From Actinomycetota bacterium (lineage in GTDB: Bacteria > Actinomycetota > Actinomycetes > Actinomycetales > Microbacteriaceae): DNA of 7,560 nt. The DNA lies in assembly GCA_009702645.1 (NCBI GenBank), contig WLHO01000032.1, forward strand, positions 1-7,560, read 5' to 3'. The notes under the pieces were generated by a model. The model was not told where the DNA came from. It saw only the letters and a program-made list of their open reading frames with translations, and made no database searches. This document shows positions 1 to 6,764 of this stretch, piece by piece (the stretch's first letter is position 1; each line of letters starts with the position of its first letter). The position numbers were made by a program, and so were the translations under genes.

Positions 1-2002
1 AGCCTCCCGATGCTCGCTCGGCACCCTCTGTTTGCAATAGCTCTGGCGGGATATCGGCAAGGAAGCTACTTGGCAAAAAGGCCGTAGTTGAGCCAAACAA
101 AGTCCGTTGCAAAGCAGAAGTCAGGTAAAGCCTTGCCCTAGCTCTGGTCATACCGACATAAAGAAGTCTTCGCTCCTCTGCCACCCCTCCTGGCTCATCA
201 AAGGATCGAACGTGTGGCAAGGTACCTTGCTCAAGGCCAACCAAGAAAATCACTTCATACTCCAGACCCTTAGCGGTGTGAAGTGTCATCAGAGAAACGC
301 TTCCTGAATCATCGTCGATCTCATCGGCTGCAGCGGCCAAAGTTATATCGGCAAGGTATTCAGCGATGGTGGCATCGGGATTTTGTCTTTGGTACTCAAA
401 GACCTGACCGATCAAAGCATCTAAGTTATCAACACGAGCTTCATCTTGCGGGTCGCGACTATCTTCTAGGGCGCCACGGTAACCGGAAAGATTTAGAGCT
501 GCTGAAAGCACATCCGCAATCTTTGACTCAACTGCCATGGCATCTAAATCATTGAGCAGTTTTGAAAACGCGGTAAGTGCGTTTGTTAGCTTGGGGCCCA
601 GTCCCAGAGTGTCGGTGCGACCAAGTGCTTGTCGGAAAGAGATCTCTTCGCGTCGAGCAAGCTCCGCTATCTTGAGCTCAGTTTTTTCACCAATTCCCCT
701 GGTTGGCTCATTCAGGATTCTCCTGATGGCCTCATCATCTCTCGGGTTGGCGATGACAGTTAGGTAAGCCAAGGCATCTTTTATCTCTTTACGCTCGTAG
801 AACTTCAGTCCTCCGATAACCGCATAAGGAATTCGCTGGCTCTTCAGCTCCGCTTCCAAGGAAGGAGAAAGGGCGTTGGTTCGATACAAAATAGCGATGT
901 CACGGTATGCCACCGAGGAATCACGAAGCTCAGAGATTTGATCAACAACGTAGGCAGCCTCGGCTCGCTCGTCGAGACCTGTGAAGGAGATGATTTTTTC
1001 GCCATCGCCGGCATCGGTCCAGAGATTCTTCTCGGGACGGTCGAAGTTTTTGGAGATAACAGCATTTGCTGCCGAAAGGATGTTCTGGGTGGAGCGGTAG
1101 TTCTGCTCGAGCAAGATTGTTGTGGAGCCAGGAAAATCCTTGGCAAATTCTGCGATATTTCGCATGTCCGCTCCGCGGAAGGCATATATCGACTGATCCG
1201 AGTCTCCAACCACGGTGATCGCGGATGGTTCTGGAAGCTCGCCGGTTGATGGGTCTGGCTCGTTATGGGCATCGGCTATTGGCTTGGTTAGCTCACGAAT
1301 AAGTGAGTACTGGGCGTGATTAGTGTCCTGATACTCATCTACCAGAATGTGCCTAAAGCGCCTTTGATACTGGGCAGCGATGTTTGGGAATGAACGGAAC
1401 AGATATACCGTCTCGGCAATCAAATCGTCGAAGTCAAAGGCGTTGTTCTTGCGAAGCTCTTTCGCGTATCGAGTAAAGATTTCAGCAATGGCGCGATCTT
1501 TTGGATTGCTGGAATCGATCATCGAGTAGAAATCTTCTGAGTCTTTGAGCTCGTTCTTAGCATTCGAAATTCGAGCGGCAACACTCTGGGGCTTCAGCCC
1601 TTCGATGTCGCTACCGGATTCGCGAATCAGTCTCTTGATAAGCGCTCTGGTATCCCCTGTGTCATAGACCGTGAAGTTTGAATCGTGACCGAGTAGTCCC
1701 GCCTCGCGACGGAGAATCTGCAGGCAAGCGGAGTGGAAAGTCTTGATCCACATTCCATCGGCAACACTTCCAAGAAGTGCGTGAACACGCTCTTTCATTT
1801 CGTTTGCTGCCTTATTTGTGAAAGTGATTGCAAGAATCTGGGATGGCCAGGCCTCTTTGTTTGCCAACAGGTGAGCGATGCGGTGAGTAAGGACTTTTGT
1901 TTTTCCAGAGCCAGCGCCAGCGACAATCAAAAGTCCTGGGCCGCGATGAGTCACCGCAGCTACCTGCTGCGGATTTAGACCTTCAAGGAGATTCTGGTTC
2001 AT
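1..2002 (-). CDS. pcrA: ATP-dependent 3'-5' DNA helicase, PcrA/UvrD family (C-terminus cut by window edge)
   Basis: Superfamily 1A helicase that unwinds DNA with ATP in repair and in clearing replication and transcription conflicts, in the cytoplasm. The reading frame was checked codon by codon and stays open from the ATG at 2002 to the left edge (667 codons), so the stop lies outside. Visible motifs: Walker A GAGSGKT (residues 29-35), the helicase motif around ITFTNKAA, Walker B DEYQD (222-226), motif III VVGDSDQSIYAFRGA (264-278), motif IV LEQNYRST (298-305), motif V with TLHTAKGLE (569-581), and motif VI YVGMTRAR (615-622). The N-terminus MNQNLLEGLNPQQ is typical of PcrA, which supports this ATG. 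Family members are usually about 720-830 residues, so some 60-150 residues are missing. It starts 12 bases after the phosphodiesterase stop. The ribosome site is weak (GGCAGG, close to the ATG). PcrA and actinobacterial UvrD1 are the same orthologue group for this purpose. Confidence 0.95.
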   Translation of the reverse strand, partial: MNQNLLEGLNPQQVAAVTHRGPGLLIVAGAGSGKTKVLTHRIAHLLANKEAWPSQILAITFTNKAANEMKERVHALLGSVADGMWIKTFHSACLQILRREAGLLGHDSNFTVYDTGDTRALIKRLIRESGSDIEGLKPQSVAARISNAKNELKDSEDFYSMIDSSNPKDRAIAEIFTRYAKELRKNNAFDFDDLIAETVYLFRSFPNIAAQYQRRFRHILVDEYQDTNHAQYSLIRELTKPIADAHNEPDPSTGELPEPSAITVVGDSDQSIYAFRGADMRNIAEFAKDFPGSTTILLEQNYRSTQNILSAANAVISKNFDRPEKNLWTDAGDGEKIISFTGLDERAEAAYVVDQISELRDSSVAYRDIAILYRTNALSPSLEAELKSQRIPYAVIGGLKFYERKEIKDALAYLTVIANPRDDEAIRRILNEPTRGIGEKTELKIAELARREEISFRQALGRTDTLGLGPKLTNALTAFSKLLNDLDAMAVESKIADVLSAALNLSGYRGALEDSRDPQDEARVDNLDALIGQVFEYQRQNPDATIAEYLADITLAAAADEIDDDSGSVSLMTLHTAKGLEYEVIFLVGLEQGTLPHVRSFDEPGGVAEERRLLYVGMTRARARLYLTSALQRTLFGSTTAFLPSSFLADIPPELLQTEGAERASGG

Positions 2003-2017
2003 GACCTGCCAAGCTTA
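2003..2017 (-). promoter_or_regulatory. Weak candidate -10 box and ribosome site before pcrA
   Basis: Reading on the minus strand, the phosphodiesterase stop TAA continues into TAAGCT (2017-2012), which fits the TANNNT actinobacterial -10 pattern. Nine bases follow before the pcrA ATG. They contain GGCAGG, a poor Shine-Dalgarno match placed too close to the start. No -35 element was recognised. Such hexamers arise often by chance, so simple read-through from upstream remains the likelier explanation. Confidence 0.15.
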
Positions 2018-2929
2018 GGCGGTGCCATCGACAATGCTGCGCAGTAGGTCAGGCTGATCAACAAAGATGCCATCTAGCCCAGTCAGGGCAACTTTTGCAA
2101 AGTACTCATCAACGCTTGTCGTTGCATCTTCGGCCTTGAGGGTCCATGCGTAAACTTCTAGGCCGGCGGCCTTGGCTAACTCAATCGAGCCGTTAGAAAT
2201 TGTGTGGGTTCCGGTTTCGTCCAGCTCCAGTAGCAGTGGCAGGTCAAGACTGACACCGTCAAAATCCTCCGCGATCTGTTTCAAGTAGCTCGCTGAGATA
2301 TGGGTTTCGCCCTCTGGAAGCCTTGCCTGTTCAGTCAAAAAGACATACTTCTTATCTGCGCCACAGGCAGCCTTTAGAAGCAGCATCATTTCATAGTCAA
2401 AACTCTCGATAACAACCTTGATCCCGCGGGCTTTCCAATCAGACCGTTCGAGCTTTTCGCTCAAGATCCCAGCTATATCCATGCCTCTGGTGGTGAAGTG
2501 CATGCCGTGCTTTACCTCTATGACCAGGGTCTTTCCGTCCATGAAGGGGGCAGCAAGAAGCTGATCGATGGTTGGAATCTTGAACTGGCCATCGAATTTG
2601 GCGCTACCGGGGCGAACTTCAGGCAGGCGTTCAATTGCCCTAACATCAGCTAGTTCGACGAGATCAAAATCCTCGCTAAAAAATCCATTCTCTGTAATTC
2701 CGTCGGAGTAGCCAGCGCGAGAACGATCTGCAAACTCTGGGTGGGATTCGATATCGGTTGTTCCATTGAGCCAGTTCTCGTGACGAATGATTAGCTCGCC
2801 ATCTTTAGTTGGAACTAGATCGCACTCAACACCATCTGCTCCCTGGGCTATGGCCAGCTCAAAAGCTTCCAGAGTGTTTTCGGGGCGGTAGCCACAGGCG
2901 CCGCGGTGACCCAGAACTAGCGGTAGCAA
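2015..2929 (-). CDS. Glycerophosphodiester phosphodiesterase, GlpQ-like, probably cytoplasmic
   Basis: Hydrolyses deacylated phospholipid head groups (glycerophosphodiesters) to glycerol-3-phosphate and an alcohol; the family folds as a TIM barrel. With the preferred TTG start at 2929 the protein has 304 residues and begins MLPLVLGHRG. Signature residues: catalytic-type GHRG with His8 and Arg9, PENT with Glu17, ECD with metal-ligand-type Glu35 and Asp37, second catalytic-type His50, and IEVKHG with Glu138 and Lys140. The C-terminal part has the usual YAWTL and GLDGIFVDQPD strands. An insertion at about 55-115 matches the longer GlpQ-like branch. Canonical HD at the second His is HE here (His50-Glu51). 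No signal peptide is visible from any start, so it probably acts inside the cell. The TTG is chosen because GGGAG lies 7 bases upstream. The in-frame ATG at 2977 would overlap guaA by 44 bases and has no ribosome site. Exact substrate unknown. Confidence 0.9.
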   Translation of the reverse strand: MLPLVLGHRGACGYRPENTLEAFELAIAQGADGVECDLVPTKDGELIIRHENWLNGTTDIESHPEFADRSRAGYSDGITENGFFSEDFDLVELADVRAIERLPEVRPGSAKFDGQFKIPTIDQLLAAPFMDGKTLVIEVKHGMHFTTRGMDIAGILSEKLERSDWKARGIKVVIESFDYEMMLLLKAACGADKKYVFLTEQARLPEGETHISASYLKQIAEDFDGVSLDLPLLLELDETGTHTISNGSIELAKAAGLEVYAWTLKAEDATTSVDEYFAKVALTGLDGIFVDQPDLLRSIVDGTA

Positions 2930-2933
2930 GAAG

Positions 2934-4490
2934 CTACTCCCATTCAATGGTGCCGGGTGGCTTTGAAGTGACATCAAGGACGACTCGGTTTACACCTTCA
3001 ACTTCGTTGGTGATGCGGTTGGAAATTCTTGCCAGCACGTCGTAGTCAAGTCTGGTCCAGTCTGCTGTCATTGCATCTTCACTCGATACTGGGCGAAGCA
3101 CAATCGGATGACCATAGCTTCGACCATCACCTTGAACACCAACGGAGCGGACATCAGCAAGAAGCACAACCGGGCACTGCCAAATCTCCGCGTCGAGACC
3201 AGCTGCAGAAAGCTCTTGCCGAACAATCGCGTCAGCTTTTCTAAGAAGGTCCAATCTTTCTTTCGTGATTTCACCGACGATTCGAATTCCAAGACCAGGA
3301 CCAGGAAATGGCTGACGCTGCACGATTTCTTCCGGAAGGCCCAGTTCTTTTCCAATTGCGCGAACTTCGTCTTTGAAAAGAGTGCGTAGTGGCTCAACAA
3401 GTTCAAACTGCAGATCCTCCGGCAATCCCCCAACGTTGTGGTGAGATTTGATTCCTGCGGTTGCTCCACCTCCCGATTCAACAACGTCTGGATACAAAGT
3501 TCCCTGAACCAGGAATTTGATCGGACGATTATCGGCTTTGGCTTCGGCAATTAGTTCAGCCTGGGCCTTTTCAAAGGTGCGGATAAACTCACGACCGATA
3601 ATCTTGCGCTTAGTTTCAGGATCTGAAACCCCGGCAAGAGCAGCAAGGAATTGCTCCTCGGCGTTGACAGTCACTAGGCGAATTCCAGTTGCCGCCACGT
3701 AATCGCGCTGAACCTGCTCCGCTTCTCCTTCGCGGAGTAGTCCGTGATCAACAAATACAGCAACTAGCTGATCGCCGACGGCCTTGTGAACCAGAGCTGC
3801 AGCCACCGCAGAATCGACTCCACCGGAGAGACCACAAATGACTCGATCTGAACCAACCTGAGCTTTGATCTTGGCAACTTGTTCGGCGATAACGTTGCCA
3901 GAATTCCAATCAGCTGGAATGCCTGCTGCTTTGTGAAGGAAGTTTTCTAGAACGTTTTGGCCAAACTGAGAGTGCTTTACCTCCGGGTGCCACTGCACGC
4001 CGTAAATTTTTCTTTCACTCGATGCGAACGCTGCAACCGGTGTGGTGTCGGTGGAGGCCAGCACTTCAAAGCCGGCAGGTGCTTTAACCACTTGGTCACC
4101 GTGGCTCATCCAACAAGTTTGTGCAGCGGGTTGCCCGCTAAGAATTTCTCCTTCTGCGGAAACCTTTAGATCAGTTGCCCCGTACTCGCGCTTTCCAGTT
4201 TTGTCGACTTGGCCGCCAAGCAAAGCTGCAAGAGTTTGGAACCCGTAGCAGATTCCAAGAATTGGAATTCCAAGTTCCAAGATGGCTTTATCTAGCTGTG
4301 GTGAGCCTTCTTCGTAAACACTTGATGGACCACCGGAGAGAATGATTGCGAGAGGATCTTTAGCCTTGAGCTGCTCAGCGGTGATGTTGTGGTGGACAAT
4401 TTCGGAGTAGACACCGGCTTCGCGAACGCGGCGGGCAATTAGCTGGGCATACTGCGCCCCGAAATCAACAACCAGAACTGGGCGGTTAAT
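2934..4490 (-). CDS. guaA: GMP synthase (glutamine-hydrolysing)
   Basis: Converts XMP to GMP with glutamine and ATP, the last step of de novo GMP synthesis, in the cytoplasm. From the assumed ATT start at 4490 the protein is 518 residues, close to the family's usual length. N-terminal class I glutamine amidotransferase: GICYGFQ with nucleophile Cys81, and HPEV with His168 and Glu170 completing the triad. The ATP pyrophosphatase domain follows, with P-loop SGGVDS (222-227). The C-terminal dimerisation domain carries [11 protein letters not shown] and ends with the classic PPGTIEWE. The conserved core begins at [16 protein letters not shown], and no ATG, GTG or TTG lies in frame between that core and a GTG at 4583. 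The GTG form would be 549 residues, with 31 extra residues that look like a shadow of the upstream gene and no ribosome site. The ATT overlaps the DUF3817 stop by one base (ATTAA), with AGGATGGG upstream. Identity is certain; the start is not. Confidence 0.96.
   Translation of the reverse strand: MNRPVLVVDFGAQYAQLIARRVREAGVYSEIVHHNITAEQLKAKDPLAIILSGGPSSVYEEGSPQLDKAILELGIPILGICYGFQTLAALLGGQVDKTGKREYGATDLKVSAEGEILSGQPAAQTCWMSHGDQVVKAPAGFEVLASTDTTPVAAFASSERKIYGVQWHPEVKHSQFGQNVLENFLHKAAGIPADWNSGNVIAEQVAKIKAQVGSDRVICGLSGGVDSAVAAALVHKAVGDQLVAVFVDHGLLREGEAEQVQRDYVAATGIRLVTVNAEEQFLAALAGVSDPETKRKIIGREFIRTFEKAQAELIAEAKADNRPIKFLVQGTLYPDVVESGGGATAGIKSHHNVGGLPEDLQFELVEPLRTLFKDEVRAIGKELGLPEEIVQRQPFPGPGLGIRIVGEITKERLDLLRKADAIVRQELSAAGLDAEIWQCPVVLLADVRSVGVQGDGRSYGHPIVLRPVSSEDAMTADWTRLDYDVLARISNRITNEVEGVNRVVLDVTSKPPGTIEWE
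2937..2941 (-). promoter_or_regulatory. Shine-Dalgarno GGGAG for the phosphodiesterase TTG start
   Basis: The minus strand reads GGGAG, then the guaA stop TAG and four more bases, then TTG. The 7-base spacing is ideal, and the site sits inside the last codons of guaA. This implies translational coupling and decides for the TTG start at 2929 over the ATG at 2977. Confidence 0.6.
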
Positions 4491-4950
4491 CTTTGCCGTC
4501 CCATCCTGCTTTTCGCATTTCTTCTTGAGCGATTTTTGCGTAGCGACGCTCGGTGTAGAAAGAAAGGAAAGGAATGATGCCACCGGATGCGATGATCAGG
4601 AATCTAAGGAAACTCCAGCGCATCAGTGTCCACATTCTGAAATCGGCAAACAGGTACAAAACATAGAGCCAGCCGTGAATAACCAAAATGGCAACGGTTA
4701 GATTCAATCCGGTTTCAGGAAGACCCTGACCTTCGTTTAGGTATGGCTCTAAAGTGATCAGTCCATTTGGGCCAAAGGCCCAAAGGTCATATCCGACCAT
4801 CGCACCGTTTGTTACAACCTCAAGGCGACGAATTCCCCAAGTTATCATAAGAAGAAGTAGGAAGCCGCCGGTGATAAAGGATGAAACCTTGAAAAGCTTC
4901 AAGGCCTTGGCAATCGCAGGCAAAGACGCTGGATTTAGAGGCCTGGACAT
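4486..4950 (-). CDS. DUF3817 integral membrane protein
   Basis: Small membrane protein of 154 residues; its molecular function is not known. Hydrophobic segments lie at about residues 23-40 ([18 protein letters not shown]), 84-103 and 111-132, giving three predicted membrane spans. The charged tail ends in [17 protein letters not shown]. The pattern [10 protein letters not shown], then a [13 protein letters not shown] segment, then RWSFLRF matches DUF3817 as I know it, a family often found beside guaA in actinobacteria. That neighbourhood is reproduced here: its stop overlaps the proposed guaA start by one base, so the two are probably translated together. It begins 10 bases after the dehydrogenase stop. 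The GAGGG before the ATG is only one base away, too close for a normal ribosome site, which fits a leaderless transcript from the candidate promoter at 4958-4963. No role in guanine metabolism has been shown as far as I know. Confidence 0.85.
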   Translation of the reverse strand: MSRPLNPASLPAIAKALKLFKVSSFITGGFLLLLMITWGIRRLEVVTNGAMVGYDLWAFGPNGLITLEPYLNEGQGLPETGLNLTVAILVIHGWLYVLYLFADFRMWTLMRWSFLRFLIIASGGIIPFLSFYTERRYAKIAQEEMRKAGWDGKD

Positions 4951-4957
4951 ACCCTCA

Positions 4958-4963
4958 AGTTTA
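4958..4963 (-). promoter_or_regulatory. Candidate -10 box for a leaderless DUF3817-guaA transcript
   Basis: The minus strand reads TAAACT, matching the actinobacterial -10 pattern TANNNT. Its first three bases are the dehydrogenase stop codon. Exactly seven bases (TGAGGGT) separate it from the DUF3817 ATG, so transcription would start on or next to the A of the ATG. This geometry is typical of leaderless actinobacterial genes. No clear TTGACA-like -35 is seen 16-19 bases upstream. It is a short motif and may be chance. Confidence 0.35.
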
Positions 4964-6007
4964 CTTGCTTGGCAGCACCACTACTTTGATGGCTTCTCCT
5001 GAAAGCACGGCTTCGATGCCCTGCTGGACATCGTCCAAGCCAACCCGGGTGGTAATCAAATCAGCTACCTTGACCTTGCCTGAGGCAATCAAAGCAAGTG
5101 CCTGTCGGTTATGAGAAGGTGATGAGCCGTTAGCTCCCATTAGCATCAGCTCTTTGTAATGCACCAGGTTCGAATCAGCAGAAATCATTGGCTTGTCTTT
5201 TGGTAATCCTCCAAAGAAGCTGATTCGTCCTCCAGGACGAGCCATCTCGATGGCTTGCTCCTGAGCCTGACCGGAAGGGGCTGCGGTGATAATCACCGAT
5301 GGTCCCTTGCCATCAGTTTCTGCCTTGATTATCTCTGCAAGGTTTTCTGTAGACATATCGATTGCACGATCTGGCTTTACAACATCTGCTGAAAGCTTCA
5401 ATCTTCCGCCGTTGATATCTGCAAGGAAAACTTTCTTGGCTCCGAGTGCACGAGCAAGACGAACGTGAAGGCAACCGATTGGGCCTGCTCCCATCACAAG
5501 TACTTCATCGCCTTCTCCAACTCGAACAAGTTCTTGAGCGTTCAGCGCACAAGCTAACGGCTCAACTACCGATGCTTCTTCGTAAGTCACACCTTCTGGA
5601 ATGTGGTTCAGGCCGTCAACGCGAATGACTTCGTTGGGCACAATCATGTACTCAGCAAATCCACCTGGGAATTGGTAACCCATCGAAAGTTGATTAGGGC
5701 AAATTGTCATTTTTCCGGCAAGGCATGCCCAGCAGGTTCCGCAAGGAATTGCCGCAATAACCTGGACGCGATCTCCGACCTTTACGGAAGTTACTTCAGC
5801 ACCAACAAAGACAACTTCGCCGGCAATTTCGTGGCCGATTATTTGCGGTGGGGTAAGGCGCGGATGACCGTGGTTAAAAATCTTGGCGTCGGTGCCACAC
5901 GTGGCGCAGGCGTGGATACGAAGTTTTACTTCGTTAGCTCCAGCTTCTGGTTCTGGGACCTGTTCAACTTTTAGATCCTTGACCCCGCGGTAGATTGCTG
6001 CCTTCAC
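4961..6007 (-). CDS. Zinc-dependent medium-chain alcohol dehydrogenase, probable sugar-alcohol (phosphate) dehydrogenase
   Basis: NAD-linked oxidoreductase of the medium-chain family, nearest in look to sorbitol, threonine and galactitol-1-phosphate dehydrogenases; 348 residues, a normal length. Catalytic zinc site: Cys37 in CGTD, His59-Glu60 in GHE, and Glu149 in VVEPLA. Structural zinc site complete: Cys89, Cys92, Cys95, Cys103. Rossmann motif GAGPIG at 173-178, followed by Asp196 at the end of the second strand, which favours NAD over NADP. Start is GTG at 6007. AAAGG lies 11 bases upstream, overlapping the end of the IIA gene, and the N-terminus MKAAIYRGVKDL is typical. It follows the IIA gene by 16 bases, so it probably oxidises the phosphorylated alditol delivered by the PTS, giving a ketose phosphate. 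That role is inference; the substrate cannot be read from sequence. Oxidation of a free polyol is the main alternative. Confidence 0.9.
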   Translation of the reverse strand: MKAAIYRGVKDLKVEQVPEPEAGANEVKLRIHACATCGTDAKIFNHGHPRLTPPQIIGHEIAGEVVFVGAEVTSVKVGDRVQVIAAIPCGTCWACLAGKMTICPNQLSMGYQFPGGFAEYMIVPNEVIRVDGLNHIPEGVTYEEASVVEPLACALNAQELVRVGEGDEVLVMGAGPIGCLHVRLARALGAKKVFLADINGGRLKLSADVVKPDRAIDMSTENLAEIIKAETDGKGPSVIITAAPSGQAQEQAIEMARPGGRISFFGGLPKDKPMISADSNLVHYKELMLMGANGSSPSHNRQALALIASGKVKVADLITTRVGLDDVQQGIEAVLSGEAIKVVVLPSK

Positions 6008-6023
6008 GTGTTTTGTTGCCTTT

Positions 6024-6449
6024 CTAGAGATTGATTAGTTCAAGTAGTTCTGTGGTTGAGGAAGTCTCCATGAGGGTTTGATACGAGCTAGGCTCCAAAA
6101 GCTTTTCAGCTAGATTCCCCAGTATTTCTCCGTGCTCGTCCCCCTTGGCGGCAATTCCAATACAAAGCTTTACTTCTTCGCCATCCCACTCCACTGGCTC
6201 TGAAAATCGAACAAAAACCAGTTGAGCAAAGTTGACGTATTTCCTTGATGCGTCGGTGCCATGTGGAAGGGATACCCCTTCGCCCATGTAGGAAGAGATT
6301 ATGTTCTCTCGTTCCCACATTGCATCGATGTATCCACTCTCCACAGCCCCGAGGCCCTGAAGCAGTTCTCCGCACAGACGTACGGCCTCCTCTCTCGAGG
6401 AGGCCGTAGCGCCTAAGCGAATTCCGGCCAACTGTAAAAAGTTAGTCAT
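6024..6449 (-). CDS. mtlF: PTS mannitol-family EIIA component
   Basis: Cytoplasmic phosphocarrier that takes phosphate from HPr and passes it to IIB. From the ATG at 6449 it has 141 residues. It matches MtlF and the IIA domain of MtlA: IRLGATASSREEAVR near the start, YIDAMWERE, then GVSLPHGT with the phosphorylated His63, and KLCIGIAAKGDEH. Two in-frame ATGs exist. The one at 6449 overlaps the IIB stop by 8 bases and gives the usual short lead of about nine residues before IRLG. The ATG at 6467 adds six residues, overlaps IIB by 26 bases and sits in a predicted hairpin, and neither has a good ribosome site. Translation is probably coupled to IIB. The 5' part carries a perfect 12-bp hairpin at 6381-6408. 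Gene order with IIC and IIB upstream and a dehydrogenase downstream supports an alditol PTS; the true substrate is open. Confidence 0.9.
   Translation of the reverse strand: MTNFLQLAGIRLGATASSREEAVRLCGELLQGLGAVESGYIDAMWERENIISSYMGEGVSLPHGTDASRKYVNFAQLVFVRFSEPVEWDGEEVKLCIGIAAKGDEHGEILGNLAEKLLEPSSYQTLMETSSTTELLELINL
6381..6408 (-). other. Perfect 12-bp hairpin with GAGA tetraloop inside the IIA gene
   Basis: On the minus strand TACGGCCTCCTC and GAGGAGGCCGTA form a perfect stem around the loop GAGA, a GNRA-type tetraloop. It lies 41 bases inside the IIA gene and encodes the ATASSREEAVR region. The 3' arm contains GAGGAGG, an ideal anti-16S match buried in the stem. No T-run follows, so it is not an intrinsic terminator. 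The pairing is plain in the sequence; any function is unproven. Confidence 0.6.
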
Positions 6450-6756
6450 CCGAAATGTTGTCGCCATTCAAGATGGCGTCGACAACTCCCTGGATTTTTG
6501 GATCACCCAGAAACATGTCAAAAACCACAACCGGGGTTTTTGGCATGGCCTGTTTGGCGCGCTGACCTAAACCGCGGTGACAAAGCACCACGTCAGGATC
6601 AGCATCATCCAATTGGTTCACCGGTGAGTGTGTAACTTCTACGCCATGAGCCTTTAGCTGCTTTGCCAATTGCTTGGCAATCATCACGCTTGAGCCCATG
6701 CCAGCTTCACAAGCCACCACTAACTTTTTTACTTTTGATCCGGAAATTGAAGACAT
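6442..6756 (-). CDS. PTS mannitol-family EIIB component
   Basis: Soluble phosphotransfer protein of 104 residues that takes phosphate from IIA on a cysteine and gives it to the incoming alditol on IIC. The active-site loop VACEAGMGSS holds Cys16 and matches the E. coli MtlA IIB loop VACDAGMGSS closely. CHRGLGQRA corresponds to the THRDLTERA region, followed by a helix and strand as in the fold. It starts at the ATG at 6756, eight bases after the IIC stop. The ribosome site is weak (AAGGG about 15 bases upstream), so coupling to IIC translation is likely. In E. coli IIC, IIB and IIA are one polypeptide; here all three are separate. Its last codons overlap the IIA start. Identity as a mannitol-type IIB is firm, but substrate specificity lies in IIC, not here. 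Confidence 0.9.
   Translation of the reverse strand: MSSISGSKVKKLVVACEAGMGSSVMIAKQLAKQLKAHGVEVTHSPVNQLDDADPDVVLCHRGLGQRAKQAMPKTPVVVFDMFLGDPKIQGVVDAILNGDNISDD
6457..6486 (-). other. Imperfect hairpin over the upstream IIA ATG at the IIB/IIA junction
   Basis: On the minus strand GTTGTC pairs with GACAAC and GCCAT pairs with ATGGC, with a three-base bulge (GAC) and the loop CTTGA. The ATG at 6467 begins the 3' arm, so this start would be closed until ribosomes finishing IIB open the stem. It may only reflect codon choice. Confidence 0.35.
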
Positions 6757-6764
6757 GGCTTTTT

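Noticed and set aside
844..1272. Minus-strand open frame of 142 codons
   Set aside because: It lies in another frame of the pcrA gene, which carries all helicase motifs across this span, and its product has no recognisable pattern.
3068..3550. Minus-strand open frame of 160 codons
   Set aside because: Shadow of guaA in a different frame; the guaA ATP-pyrophosphatase and dimerisation domains occupy the same bases.
4766..4784. Hairpin with 8-bp arms TTTGGGCC / GGCCCAAA and 3-base loop
   Set aside because: It lies mid-gene in DUF3817 and encodes the ordinary WAFGPNG stretch. The loop is tight and there is no T-run, so chance is a sufficient explanation.
4887..4904. Hairpin with 7-bp arms CCTTGAA / TTCAAGG near the DUF3817 start
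   Set aside because: Short stem within coding sequence, centred on a HindIII-like palindrome, and expected by chance at this scale.
5603..5974. Plus-strand open frame of 123 codons
   Set aside because: Antisense to the dehydrogenase gene, with no ribosome site and no family resemblance.
6392..6408. GAGGAGG in the IIA gene as a ribosome site for a hidden internal gene
   Set aside because: No suitable start codon opens a sensible reading frame at the right distance, and the sequence is fully explained as IIA coding sequence in a stem.
6381..6408. The IIA hairpin as an intrinsic terminator
   Set aside because: No run of T follows on the transcribed strand, and termination here would cut the gene after a few codons.
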